From: JACJYC01 sp964558465 | Lineage (GTDB): Bacteria > Bacteroidota > Bacteroidia > Chitinophagales > Saprospiraceae | Direction of reading: 5' to 3' | NCBI GenBank assembly: GCA_964558465.1 | Contig: CAZLEF010000003.1 | Coordinates: 70,829 to 134,828 of the forward strand | DNA length: 64,000 nucleotides | Shown here: positions 8,472 through 16,045 of the stretch, piece by piece | Layout of the letters: each line of letters starts with the position of its first letter | How positions within the stretch are numbered: the stretch's first letter is position 1 | The notes under the pieces: model-generated | What the model was told of the DNA's origin: nothing | Databases searched by the model: none | What the model saw: the letters and a program-made list of their open reading frames with translations, nothing else | Position numbers and translations under genes: made by a program

Positions 8472-8939
8472 ATGAAAACTTTCCCAAGGTGGTTACTGAT
8501 CTTGCTTTTGGCGACGAACGCGTTGGGCGCCTTTTTTGGCGGTCTCTCGCTCATGTTTGACCCGACGGGCGCCGTCCTTCAAATGACAACGGAAGTATTG
8601 GAGGGTTCTCCTTTCCGGAATTTCTTTATTCCCGGCCTTTTGTTGTTTCTGTTTATCGGCGTTTTGCCATTTGTGGCGGCCCTGGGACTGATCTTCAAAG
8701 ATCCGTGGATGCCCATGCCGAGCCTGCCTTTCTGGCGCGACCGGCACTGGGCATGGGTCTTGGCCTTTGCTTCCGGCGTGGGGCTGATGATCTGGATCGT
8801 GGTGCAAATGCTCATGATCGGTTATTGGGAGGAAATCGCATTTCAACCCCTGTATTTGGGTTTGGGCGTCATGATCACCTTGCTGACCCTATTCCCCCCG
8901 GTACAACAACTCTACAAAAAACAAACACGATGGTCGTGA
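8472..8939 (+). CDS. Hypothetical four-span membrane protein
   Basis: The 155-residue protein has hydrophobic stretches near residues 7-26, 50-75, 92-112 and 122-142. It has no recognised motif. It starts 10 bp after the beta-barrel gene and overlaps glk by 10 bp, so the three genes probably form one transcript. The overlap suggests translational coupling to glucokinase, but no functional tie is evident. Confidence 0.72.
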   Translation: MKTFPRWLLILLLATNALGAFFGGLSLMFDPTGAVLQMTTEVLEGSPFRNFFIPGLLLFLFIGVLPFVAALGLIFKDPWMPMPSLPFWRDRHWAWVLAFASGVGLMIWIVVQMLMIGYWEEIAFQPLYLGLGVMITLLTLFPPVQQLYKKQTRWS

Positions 8940-9967
8940 GTGCAAAAAGACAGATATCAATCGCTTTTCCAAATAAGGCTAAATCCGCAGACGGTACGAC
9001 CGTCCTGGCGGCGGACATCGGCGGGACCAAAACCAATCTGGCGCTGTTTAAAAAGGTGGGTTCCGAATTGACCAAAGTCAGGTCGGCAAAGTTCCGTTCG
9101 GCGGATTACCATTCCTTTGGGGATATGGTCCGGCGGTTTCACGAACAGTCGGACCTGCCCCAAAGGATATCCATCGGCATTGCAGGGCCGGTGTTGAATG
9201 AAAAAGCCAGCGCGACCAACCTGGGGTGGGGGATCGACCTTCCTGCACTGAAAACCGAACTGGGCATTGCCGATATTTACCTCCTCAACGACCTGGAGGC
9301 GAACGCCTACGGGCTTGCCGCCCTTCAACCTGACGAATTCTGGACCCTCAACCCCGGCAACCCGGACATACCCGGCAACGCAGCCATTATTTCACCGGGC
9401 ACCGGCCTGGGGGAAGCCGGTTTGTTTTGGGACGGCAGGGCGTACCACCCCTTTGCGACGGAAGGCGGGCATGCCGATTTCAGCCCCCGTTCCGACCTGG
9501 ATATTGAATTCCTTCAGTACCTCCAGCGACAATACGATCATGTGAGTTGGGAACGCGTCGTTTCCGGCATGGGCATTTATCATATTTTTAAATTCCTGCG
9601 CGACGTCAAAGGCCATTCCGTTCCAGGTGAACTGGCGGAAAAAATAGCTGTCGGCGACCCCGCCAAAGCCATCGGCGAAGCCGCGCAAACGGACTGTTTT
9701 ATTTGTGTGAACACCATCAACCTGTTCTTCAAATATCTGGCCATCGAAACCGCCAATATGGCCCTCAAGTTCAAAGCAACCGGAGGGATCTATATCGGCG
9801 GCGGCATTGTACCCAAGTTGCTGGAACTGTTGAAGAACAGCGACTTTTTTACCCATTTCAAACGCGCCGGCCGTCTGCAGGACCTGATGGAGTCCATCTC
9901 CGTAAAAGTGGTACTGAATCCGGAGACGGCGTTGCTGGGGGCGGCGTGGTATGGGGTGGGGTATTGA
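8930..9967 (+). CDS. glk: Glucokinase (Glk family)
   Basis: Phosphorylates glucose to glucose-6-phosphate with ATP in the cytoplasm. The 345-residue length and motif order fit the bacterial Glk family (PF02685): phosphate loop DIGGTKTNLALF near residue 29, IGIAGPV, sugar-binding LNDLEANAYGLAAL, adenosine motif ISPGTGLGEAGLF, EGGHADFSPRSDLDIEFLQYL, and GGIYIGGGIVPKLLELL near the end. ATG 8930 is used; it adds about 24 residues before the phosphate loop, and the upstream continuation of the frame lies inside the preceding membrane-protein gene. The gene is followed by one arm of a 100-bp inverted repeat. Confidence 0.95.
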   Translation: MVVSAKRQISIAFPNKAKSADGTTVLAADIGGTKTNLALFKKVGSELTKVRSAKFRSADYHSFGDMVRRFHEQSDLPQRISIGIAGPVLNEKASATNLGWGIDLPALKTELGIADIYLLNDLEANAYGLAALQPDEFWTLNPGNPDIPGNAAIISPGTGLGEAGLFWDGRAYHPFATEGGHADFSPRSDLDIEFLQYLQRQYDHVSWERVVSGMGIYHIFKFLRDVKGHSVPGELAEKIAVGDPAKAIGEAAQTDCFICVNTINLFFKYLAIETANMALKFKATGGIYIGGGIVPKLLELLKNSDFFTHFKRAGRLQDLMESISVKVVLNPETALLGAAWYGVGY

Positions 9968-9970
9968 TTG

Positions 9971-10070
9971 GATTGGTTCGATTGGCTTCGCCCGCCGAAG
10001 CTTTAGCGTAGGTGGGTTCGATTGAAACGTCAGCCCTCAAATCAACAAATCAACAAATCAACAAATCAAC
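9971..10070 (+). repeat. Left arm of 100-bp inverted repeat
   Basis: This 100-nt stretch is the reverse complement of 11859-11958 with a single mismatch (position 10034 against 11896). It comprises CGAACCAATC-type units, a central GCCCGCCGAAGCTTTAGCG motif and four tandem AAATCAAC octamers (10039-10070). It lies just behind glk. Confidence 0.95.
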
Positions 10071-10105
10071 AGTTCCTCAATTATTAACCCTTAAAAAATA
10101 CAATC

Positions 10106-10447
10106 ATGGCATGGAAATGGTATGAAATCAACGATTACAAAGCCTCTGTAGGGGGTGAACAAGGCAATTATTATGGAAGTGTCCAGCTTTACGGCGATGG
10201 CTTCTACGCTTTGCTGACGTTTGCCAAATCGGGTGATCTGCCTGGCGCGACCGCGCCGACAACCTACGGGCAGCGCTTTTACGCCTTCCTGGATTTTCAG
10301 CAAATGCCGGTGATGGTCGACCTTTTGCGGAATGAAAAGCCGATCCGGTTCGGCTGGTATGAACAAAATCCCAATCATTTTCATTTGATGACCGGGGTTG
10401 AACATGTCGGGGAAGGCGATGGGGTGCTGGCGAGGGAGGGGGCTTGA
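10106..10447 (+). CDS. Hypothetical small protein (113 aa)
   Basis: ATG 10106 follows an A-rich leader (TTAAAAAATACAATC), typical for Bacteroidota. The product is aromatic-rich (MAWKWYEINDYKA...YYGSVQLYGDGFYALLTF...RFGWYEQNP) and looks like a compact beta domain. It has no signal peptide or membrane segment. It stands alone between the inverted-repeat arm and a terminator-like hairpin at 10517-10534. Family and function were not recognised. Confidence 0.65.
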   Translation: MAWKWYEINDYKASVGGEQGNYYGSVQLYGDGFYALLTFAKSGDLPGATAPTTYGQRFYAFLDFQQMPVMVDLLRNEKPIRFGWYEQNPNHFHLMTGVEHVGEGDGVLAREGA

Positions 10448-10516
10448 GGGATTTCCCGAATCCTCCATACAAACGCATCAAATCAACGCAGCGATTTTTT
10501 GGATGGATGATTGACG

Positions 10517-10534
10517 ACCGCGCCACAGCGCGGT
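10517..10534 (+). terminator. Hairpin, likely terminator
   Basis: ACCGCGC-CACA-GCGCGGT forms a perfect 7-bp G/C-rich stem with a 4-nt loop, followed by TGTTGATTTTT. It lies 70 bp behind the 113-aa gene. The first U after the stem is followed by mixed bases before the T-run, so efficiency is uncertain. Confidence 0.5.
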
Positions 10535-10702
10535 TGTTGATTTTTGATGGTTCGGGGTAAAAGCGACGTTTCGGTCTTTTGCCGGGGAGTGCGGGGTGAT
10601 GACGGCTGTTACTTCATCTTCAAGAAAGAGATAAATGGTTTTCCAATTATTCCCTTTTAAAAAGATTAACTTTAAATTCCATCTCACAAAGTCTTTTTGA
10701 TC

Positions 10703-10960
10703 ATGCGTAACCTGCGACAGATAACCGGTTTGATTATAATGGCATCCATGGGTTTCGTCGCCTGTAATTCGGGCAAAAACCAGCGACAGCACCTGGCGAC
10801 CCGGTGCTGCAAGGAATGCCTGGAAGCATTTAATCAAAGCCCGGTGGCCGTCGGTCCGGAAGGGGCGAAATGCGGGTCTTTCGGCACGGGAAAGCCCCTG
10901 AGCGGCAGGTGCGCCAAATATTTTCAGAAAAACAAGAAGATGGTGGCGGATTGTGATTGA
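10703..10960 (+). CDS. Small Cys-rich lipoprotein
   Basis: ATG 10703 gives 85 residues: a signal peptide ending MGFVAC (lipobox-like, Cys near residue 21) followed by a short mature part with six more cysteines (RCCKECLEAF...GAKCGSF...GRCAKYF...ADCD). The spacing suggests disulfides or metal binding in the periplasm or at the outer membrane. No family was recognised. It lies inside the region bounded by the 100-bp inverted repeat and converges with the MBL-fold gene. Confidence 0.68.
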   Translation: MRNLRQITGLIIMASMGFVACNSGKNQRQHLATRCCKECLEAFNQSPVAVGPEGAKCGSFGTGKPLSGRCAKYFQKNKKMVADCD

Positions 10961-11044
10961 ATTGAGGATGCGAGGATACGAGGATGGGAGGATGGGAGGA
11001 TGGGAGGATTCGCATCCTCAAATCCTCTGATCTTCGCATCCTCT
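10961..11044. repeat. GAGGAT repeat hairpin between convergent genes
   Basis: Tandem GAGGATG/GGAGGAT units on the left and ATCCTC/GCATCCTC units on the right make an imperfect inverted repeat between two convergent stop codons. It could act as a bidirectional transcription stop, although neither side has a strong T-run. Confidence 0.6.
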
Positions 11045-11791
11045 TCAATCACCCGGATACCAATTCCGAAGCCGCACCTCAATGCCGCTGTTACCGGCGT
11101 TCACCAATGCCTTGAATTGCTCCACATCGCTCAATCCCCCTTGCCCGCGGTAATGGAACGGGTAGACGACCTTGGGCTTGAAAGCCAGCACTGCATCGGC
11201 GGCCTGTTCGACGGTCATGGTGAAAGGCTGGTTCATACACACGAAGGCGATGTCGATCTTTTGCAATTGGCGCATTTCCGGGATATCCTCCGTATCGCCG
11301 GAGATGTAGAGGCGTTGGCCGCCGAGGGTCAGCACATAACCGTTGCCCCGGCCTTTGGGGTGGCGGGATTCGGCGGTTTCGGGCAGGTTGTACATCGGCA
11401 GGGCTTCGATGCGGATCTTTTTCCATTTCGTTTTACCGCCGTTGGCCAGCGTAATGACATGGGCAAACCGAATATCCTGGAGCAGATCGGCAACGGCTTT
11501 GGGCGCCACGAGGGTGGCTTTCGAAAGGTCGAGCCCCTGGAGCGTTTCCTTGTTCATATGGTCGCCGTGGATATCGGTGATGACCACCAGGTCGGGCGCC
11601 GGCAGCCCGGAGAATTTACCGGCGCCACCGTACGGGTCCACGTAAATCGTAACACCGTTCCACTGGAGCGCCATTGTGGAATGGAGGATAGGGGTGAGGC
11701 GGATGCCGCCTTTTTTGGCGGGGAGCTGGTCCGTTTGCCCGTTGAGGGAAAAACACAATGCCGTTAGGGCGATTAGAATTGGTTTATGCAT
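11045..11791 (-). CDS. Periplasmic metallo-beta-lactamase-fold hydrolase
   Basis: The 248-residue product has a signal peptide (MHKPILIALTALCFSLNGQ; start ATG at 11791) and a UlaG-like metallo-beta-lactamase fold. Motifs are ILHSTMALQWNGVTIYVDPYGG, VVITDIHGDHMN (the HxHxDH motif with the first His replaced by Asp), YISGDTEDIPEM, and YPFHYRGQGG near the end. The substrate is unknown. An open extension upstream (to 11917) is made of the TTGATTTG octamer repeat and was rejected as coding. The gene sits inside the region bounded by the 100-bp inverted repeat. Confidence 0.85.
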   Translation of the reverse strand: MHKPILIALTALCFSLNGQTDQLPAKKGGIRLTPILHSTMALQWNGVTIYVDPYGGAGKFSGLPAPDLVVITDIHGDHMNKETLQGLDLSKATLVAPKAVADLLQDIRFAHVITLANGGKTKWKKIRIEALPMYNLPETAESRHPKGRGNGYVLTLGGQRLYISGDTEDIPEMRQLQKIDIAFVCMNQPFTMTVEQAADAVLAFKPKVVYPFHYRGQGGLSDVEQFKALVNAGNSGIEVRLRNWYPGD

Positions 11792-11834
11792 GGTTTTTTT
11801 TTGAGGAATCGAGGAATTGTTGATTTGTTTATTC

Positions 11835-11958
11835 GTTGATTTGTTGATTTGTTGATTTGTTGATTTGTTGATTTGTTGATTTGTTGATTTGAGGGTTGAC
11901 GTTTCAATCGAACCCACCTACGCTAAAGCTTCGGCGGGCGAAGCCAATCGAACCAATC
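11835..11958 (-). repeat. Right arm of 100-bp inverted repeat with octamer tandem array
   Basis: Seven tandem GTTGATTT octamers (11835-11890) lead into the unique core. Positions 11859-11958 pair with 9971-10070 at 99 of 100 positions. The left arm has four octamers and the right arm seven, as expected for slippage in a tandem array. The arm lies between two minus-strand genes. Confidence 0.95.
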
Positions 11959-11979
11959 GAACCAATCGAACCAATCGCA

Positions 11980-12789
11980 TCAATTCTTATATTTCTCATA
12001 AGCCGCCGCCAGTTTCTCATCGTATTTATTTTTCCGGAACCCCGGGCCGTTGTATCCCCGAGCAAATTTTGCCCATTCCTTATTTCGCAATTCGTCGATC
12101 AGGCGGGCTACTTCCAGGAAACGGCCGAAAGCGTCGAGGTGGGCCCCCTCGTTTTCGTGCATCAGGGTTACAAATTCGGTGATGCTGGCATAACCCAGGG
12201 GTTTCCAATGTTTGCCCAGGATCTGGAAAAGGCCCCAGGAAGCGGATTCAAGGGCGGCATTTTCGTTGATCCGTTGGGCAGCGTCCAGGCGTTTGTATTC
12301 TTCCAGGCCGCCCTTATAAAAGGCGGAAGTTGCTTTTTTGAAAAGGATCGTTTCATTGCCGGCTGTATGCGCCTGTGGGTCTATTCCTGCCGCCTCCAGT
12401 TGCTGCCAGAAAATATGCCCTTCAAACAGGATCTTGGGTTTATCGCCGATAAAACCCGTACCGCCGGACTCCACCTCGTTGACCGCCTTGACAGCGGCCA
12501 GTTCCAGGTTGAACTTAGTGGCCAGCGCCCGGAGGTCATTTTCCGAAAGAAACCTTTTGGAGATCTCTGCGAGCAGATCCGGTTTGAGGGAAAACAATTT
12601 CTGCCAGCCTTTCGGCCCCACGATCCCGTCGACGACCAACCCGTTTTCCGCCTGGAATTGTTTGACGATAGCTTCCGTTTTGGGGCCGAATCCGCCGTCT
12701 ACCGCGATGGGGTAGCCGAGGGCTTGTAAAAAACGCTGGAGGGTCAGTACCGATTCTGTTTGGGAGGTTCCTTTTTTGATGGTTTCCAT
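11980..12789 (-). CDS. Endolysin-like N-acetylmuramidase with peptidoglycan-binding domain
   Basis: The 269-residue protein starts at ATG 12789. Residues about 8-66 form a PG_binding_1 domain (LQRFLQALGYPIAVDGGFGP...GLVVDGIVGPKGWQKL). Residues about 80-268 match the N-acetylmuramidase domain PF11860 (DUF3380): AVNEVESGG with likely catalytic E107, KPILFEGHIFW, SWGLFQILGKHW and ARGYNGPGF. No signal peptide is seen, as for phage endolysins that need a holin or for proteins delivered by an injection device. It is 3.4 kb from the eCIS. A related muramidase domain is present in the cargo protein at 54222-55745. Confidence 0.88.
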   Translation of the reverse strand: METIKKGTSQTESVLTLQRFLQALGYPIAVDGGFGPKTEAIVKQFQAENGLVVDGIVGPKGWQKLFSLKPDLLAEISKRFLSENDLRALATKFNLELAAVKAVNEVESGGTGFIGDKPKILFEGHIFWQQLEAAGIDPQAHTAGNETILFKKATSAFYKGGLEEYKRLDAAQRINENAALESASWGLFQILGKHWKPLGYASITEFVTLMHENEGAHLDAFGRFLEVARLIDELRNKEWAKFARGYNGPGFRKNKYDEKLAAAYEKYKN

Positions 12790-13177
12790 GGTGGAGGAGT
12801 TTGGTGAAGTTCGTTTAGTTGGGATGAATGATTCAGGTGCAAGATAGGGTTTTTGGTATAATGGTGGGAGGATAAGACGGGGTGTATTTCCGGAATTGTA
12901 CAGCAAATTTTTAACTTTAACGCATTCATGTTTGAAGAATAATATGTATATTTACAGTTTCTCAGTCTGAAATCCATTATAATAAAACTATATAATAGTT
13001 TAGAACCATTAATCCAAAATCCGCATGCTGCCCCTGAGATCCCATATATCTTCCTCGCTCCGCCATTCTGCGCGGGATGTGACTGTTTCATTTCCAGTGA
13101 AGTTTTTAGGTGATCTGTACCGGCGATGGCAAATGCTGTTGTAAGGACTTGATACATCCCCCTAACTGCCAAAACAG
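12790..13177. other. Intergenic region between muramidase and AraC-type gene
   Basis: A 388-bp A/T-rich gap between divergent genes, which must hold both promoters. No clear TAnnTTTG/TTTG pair, operator or RNA gene was found. Open frames across it on the minus strand are low-quality extensions of the muramidase frame. Confidence 0.6.
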
Positions 13178-13867
13178 ATGACCATGACCCCGAAGTTTGT
13201 CTTTTACGCAGTATTATTGTTGTACGATCATTTTCATTTCATTCACTGGGCTTTTGCAGGTGTCTTATTCATGATTGGTTTATTGGTTTTTTACCAGTTC
13301 TATCAAATTCGCCGGCAGAATTTCAAATCCTACCCCTTCATTATCACGCTGGCTGAACTGGCATATTTCCTTTCGGATTTTGGGAAAAAATTGCACCCAG
13401 ACAAAAGACGAAGTACCGCTTTTAAATCTTTGGAAAAGACTGAAGGCGCCGAGCCCCTGATTCCTGAGCCAGGGAACGACGAAAAACCAGCCCTGTTGAT
13501 CAAATTGGATCGTTTGATCGACAGAGATTTGCGGCAAATCCAGTATGGAGAAGAAAAAGCGAATCTCTTCTGCGTGGCCAGATATGCCAGGGACTTGTGT
13601 ATGAGCGAAAGTAACTTGTTTCTCCATGTCAGGAAAATGACGGGGGACAATACCCAAACCTATATCCTGAACTACCGGTTGAACATCGCTCATCGATGGG
13701 CGACAAAAAACCAAAAACCATTTAATATCATAGCGGATGAACTGGGGTTCAGCAGCCCCGGACATTTGACAAAAGCCTTTAGAAAAGTATATGGATGCAC
13801 ACCCAACCAGGTGAGAAAAAAGAAAAATAAGATATTGGACAAGAATTCAAGATGGGTACAAAAATAG
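13178..13867 (+). CDS. AraC-family regulator with N-terminal membrane segment
   Basis: The 229-residue protein has a hydrophobic N-terminus (about residues 8-45: FVFYAVLLLYDHFHFIHWAFAGVLFMIGLLVFYQFY), a short linker and a C-terminal AraC/XylS double helix-turn-helix. That part shows ARDLCMSESNLFLHVRKMTG, NYRLNIAHRWATKN and IADELGFSSPGHLTKAFRKVYGCTPNQVRKK. A membrane-tethered AraC-type DNA-binding protein is common in Bacteroidota. It faces the eCIS locus in the same direction and precedes the LytTR gene by 78 bp, so control of the eCIS is possible but not shown. Confidence 0.85.
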   Translation: MTMTPKFVFYAVLLLYDHFHFIHWAFAGVLFMIGLLVFYQFYQIRRQNFKSYPFIITLAELAYFLSDFGKKLHPDKRRSTAFKSLEKTEGAEPLIPEPGNDEKPALLIKLDRLIDRDLRQIQYGEEKANLFCVARYARDLCMSESNLFLHVRKMTGDNTQTYILNYRLNIAHRWATKNQKPFNIIADELGFSSPGHLTKAFRKVYGCTPNQVRKKKNKILDKNSRWVQK

Positions 13868-13945
13868 TCACGCTGGGTGTAAAAGGAAGTGTCCGGACAT
13901 CAGTTTATTTGAATATCCGTACAACCCATATAACCCTAAGTTACC

Positions 13946-14689
13946 ATGATCCATGCACTGCTTTTCGACCCAAAAAATGAGGACCAGCTCCCCCTGGAAG
14001 CAGGAATCCAAAAATACTGTCCTCAGGTCAGGATCGAAGGAAAGGCTGCCACAACCGAATCGGCCTTCCAGTTGATCGCCAATAAAAACCCGGATCTGCT
14101 TTTTGTGGACATCTCAAAACCCTGTGAAAAAATTTTTGATTTCCTGGACGATCTGTCGATGATGGGCATCGATTTCATCATCGTGTCGCCGGAAAGGAAC
14201 ATTAATATTCAGGCCAATCATCTTTGCCCCAGCGGGTTTATTTTCAAACCCATCCGGAAGGACGATCTGATCTTTGTCGTGCAAAATGCCTATAATAAGA
14301 TCATTCACAAAGGGGAGAACCAGATTAGCAAGACCCTCATCCGAACAATTGAAAATAAGATTGCCTACGACGATATCATTGGCGTACCGACAATGGACGG
14401 CTTCGATTTTTTCAAAACCAGTGAAATTGTCCGGTGTGAAGGCATGCAAAAATGCACCCAGATCGTTACCGAAAAGAAGTCAAATATCATCAGTTCCTAC
14501 AACCTGGGAGAATTCCGCAAGATCCTTGAACCCAAGGGTTTTTTCTCGCCGCATAAGTCTCACCTCATTAATCTGAAGCATATCCGCCGGTACAACCGGG
14601 AGGGGTACATTTACCTTTCCGACGGAATGAAGGTACCGCTGGCCAGACGGAAAAAGGTGGAATTCCTGGAAGCGATCGTGCATATCTGA
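13946..14689 (+). CDS. LytTR-family response regulator
   Basis: The 247-residue protein has an N-terminal receiver-like domain (about 1-120) and a C-terminal LytTR DNA-binding domain (about 145-247: FFKTSEIVRCEGMQKCTQIV...NLGEFRKILEPKGFFSPHKSHLINLKHIRRY). The receiver keeps the central Asp in DLLFVDIS and a Lys in FIFKPIRKDD. The usual N-terminal acidic pair is degenerate (LLFDPKNED), so phosphorylation may be altered. No histidine kinase lies beside it. It is the last regulator before the eCIS genes in the same orientation and is a candidate activator. Confidence 0.85.
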   Translation: MIHALLFDPKNEDQLPLEAGIQKYCPQVRIEGKAATTESAFQLIANKNPDLLFVDISKPCEKIFDFLDDLSMMGIDFIIVSPERNINIQANHLCPSGFIFKPIRKDDLIFVVQNAYNKIIHKGENQISKTLIRTIENKIAYDDIIGVPTMDGFDFFKTSEIVRCEGMQKCTQIVTEKKSNIISSYNLGEFRKILEPKGFFSPHKSHLINLKHIRRYNREGYIYLSDGMKVPLARRKKVEFLEAIVHI

Positions 14690-15021
14690 TATTTGATGAA
14701 GGTTTTGGTTGCGAATCCCACCTGCGAAATTATCCAATTATTCCTGAGGCAGTCAGGCCAATTTGTGCCGGCTGCCGTTTTTTTTTGATCGGAATGGGCT
14801 GCCGGGAAAAAAGAACTACCGGCCTTTTTTGCCGGGATCAAAACCTGTTTTACCGTTCGTTCCCGAAAAATGCCTTTCGTTCCGGGATTCAGGCCGGGGT
14901 TCAGAACGGTCTTTGCTTTTGGTGGAATAAACGGGATCTTGCTGAAGATTCAAGTAATGAAAATCGAAGCAGATTTTCACCGATAAACCAAATAAATGAA
15001 AGAGGTAATTAAATCGGTCAA
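14690..15021. other. Intergenic region upstream of the eCIS locus
   Basis: A 332-bp gap. A hairpin GCCGG (14801-14805) / CCGGC (14819-14823) with a long A-rich loop is followed by TTTTTT (14825-14830) and may terminate the LytTR transcript. A 75-codon frame (14785-15012) overlaps this hairpin, has no recognisable features and is not called. Any eCIS promoter here could not be identified by eye. Confidence 0.5.
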
Positions 15022-15336
15022 ATGGATTCCGGGATCAAAAAAATTTACCTTTCAATTGAAAAAGCCGGATCACGCTCAATTGATTATGAAAATGAGAATA
15101 CCGATGTAATTGTACAATTTCAGAATGGAGATTTGTTTGCCGCTGCTTTTTTTACCTACAAAAATCTGGAATCGCTCAGGGTGCAGCATCATGTTGACGG
15201 TGAGTTTTTAAACGGGAAGTACTTCTGGGCAGACAGAATGGTTTTTATTGAAAATTGTTATATAGAAACGGTTTGGGAAGTTGTATCGCATTTATTAGAA
15301 GAGGGCAATTTTAGCAGAATATTCAGAAAGTTATAA
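15022..15336 (+). CDS. Hypothetical small protein (104 aa)
   Basis: ATG 15022 is preceded by GAAAGAGGTAATT, a fair ribosome-binding site for this genome. The product (MDSGIKKIYLSIEKAG...VIVQFQNGDLFAAAFFTYKNLESL...ILEEGNF-like C-terminus) looks like a small alpha/beta cytoplasmic domain without membrane or export signals. It was not recognised. It lies 79 bp before the first structural eCIS gene and could be a small accessory or immunity-like protein; this is a guess from position only. Confidence 0.62.
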   Translation: MDSGIKKIYLSIEKAGSRSIDYENENTDVIVQFQNGDLFAAAFFTYKNLESLRVQHHVDGEFLNGKYFWADRMVFIENCYIETVWEVVSHLLEEGNFSRIFRKL

Positions 15337-15415
15337 GAGCCCGTTTTATGATGGGGATATACAGCTTCCCAACCCTTTATAAAGATTTTAACGCAGGCCG
15401 TAAATATAATCGGAG

Positions 15416-16036
15416 ATGATATTTGAAGCGCTGGGGCTTTTAAAAGATGAACTGGACTTTTTTATCCGGGAGCGGGATGACCCCGGCGGGACCGTCAAGT
15501 TTGTTGTATTGGGAAATATCGCTTTTCTGGAGGACAGCCAAAAGAGCAGTAAATTTGAAGAACGGGTGGTGATCAGCCTGGTTAATGTAGAGGAAGAAAG
15601 CGCGCTGAAAAACAGTACATTCTACAGGAAACTGAATGGGGCCAAAGAGGTGAGCGTCATTAACCCGCCGGTTTTTTTAAACCTTTATTTACTATTCTCT
15701 TCCAATTTTCCGGATTACGACAATTCGTTGCGGCGACTTTCATATGTCATCGAATTTTTTCAAGGGAAAAATACCTTTTCCCTCAAAAATTCGCCGGCTT
15801 ATGAGCAGGGCAACATTTTGAATGCCGACCAAAATGGAAGAGGGGCCGATTTCAGATTGATCCTGGACCTGTACACCCTGACCTTTGAACAGATCAATCA
15901 TTTATGGGGCTCCCTGGGCGGCAAACAAATACCTTTTGCCATGTATAAATGCAGGATGATTAAAATCTCTGAGAGCGGGGTTCAGCGTCAGGAACCGGTC
16001 ATCGAGGAAGTTAACGGCCAGGAACAAACTGTTTAA
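15416..16036 (+). CDS. eCIS cap/terminator protein, Pvc16-like (DUF4255)
   Basis: The 206-residue product begins MIFEALGLLKDELDFFIRER and continues VVLGNIAFLEDSQKS...ERVVISLVNVEEE, then VINPPVFLNLYLLFSSNF and RRLSYVIEFFQGKNTFS, matching the Pvc16_N/DUF4255 family. In Afp/PVC particles this protein caps the distal end of tube and sheath and sets the end of assembly. It opens the structural cluster and is 9 bp before the next gene. The acidic C-terminal tail (VIEEVNGQEQTV) is not conserved as far as I can see. Confidence 0.88.
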   Translation: MIFEALGLLKDELDFFIRERDDPGGTVKFVVLGNIAFLEDSQKSSKFEERVVISLVNVEEESALKNSTFYRKLNGAKEVSVINPPVFLNLYLLFSSNFPDYDNSLRRLSYVIEFFQGKNTFSLKNSPAYEQGNILNADQNGRGADFRLILDLYTLTFEQINHLWGSLGGKQIPFAMYKCRMIKISESGVQRQEPVIEEVNGQEQTV

Positions 16037-16045
16037 TTTTATTAA

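Noticed and set aside
10961..11044. CRISPR-like array from GAGGAT units
   Set aside because: The units are 7-9 bp, contiguous and without unique spacers; no cas genes are present.
11792..11917. N-terminal extension of the MBL-fold gene
   Set aside because: The extension is made of Asn/Gln/Ser-rich repeat peptide from the octamer array, and the signal peptide begins only at 11791.
9971..11958. Insertion sequence or composite transposon
   Set aside because: There is no transposase or integrase between the inverted arms and no visible target-site duplication.
14785..15012. 75-codon plus-strand frame before the 104-aa gene
   Set aside because: It overlaps a terminator-like hairpin, has no ribosome-binding site and its product lacks any domain-like pattern.
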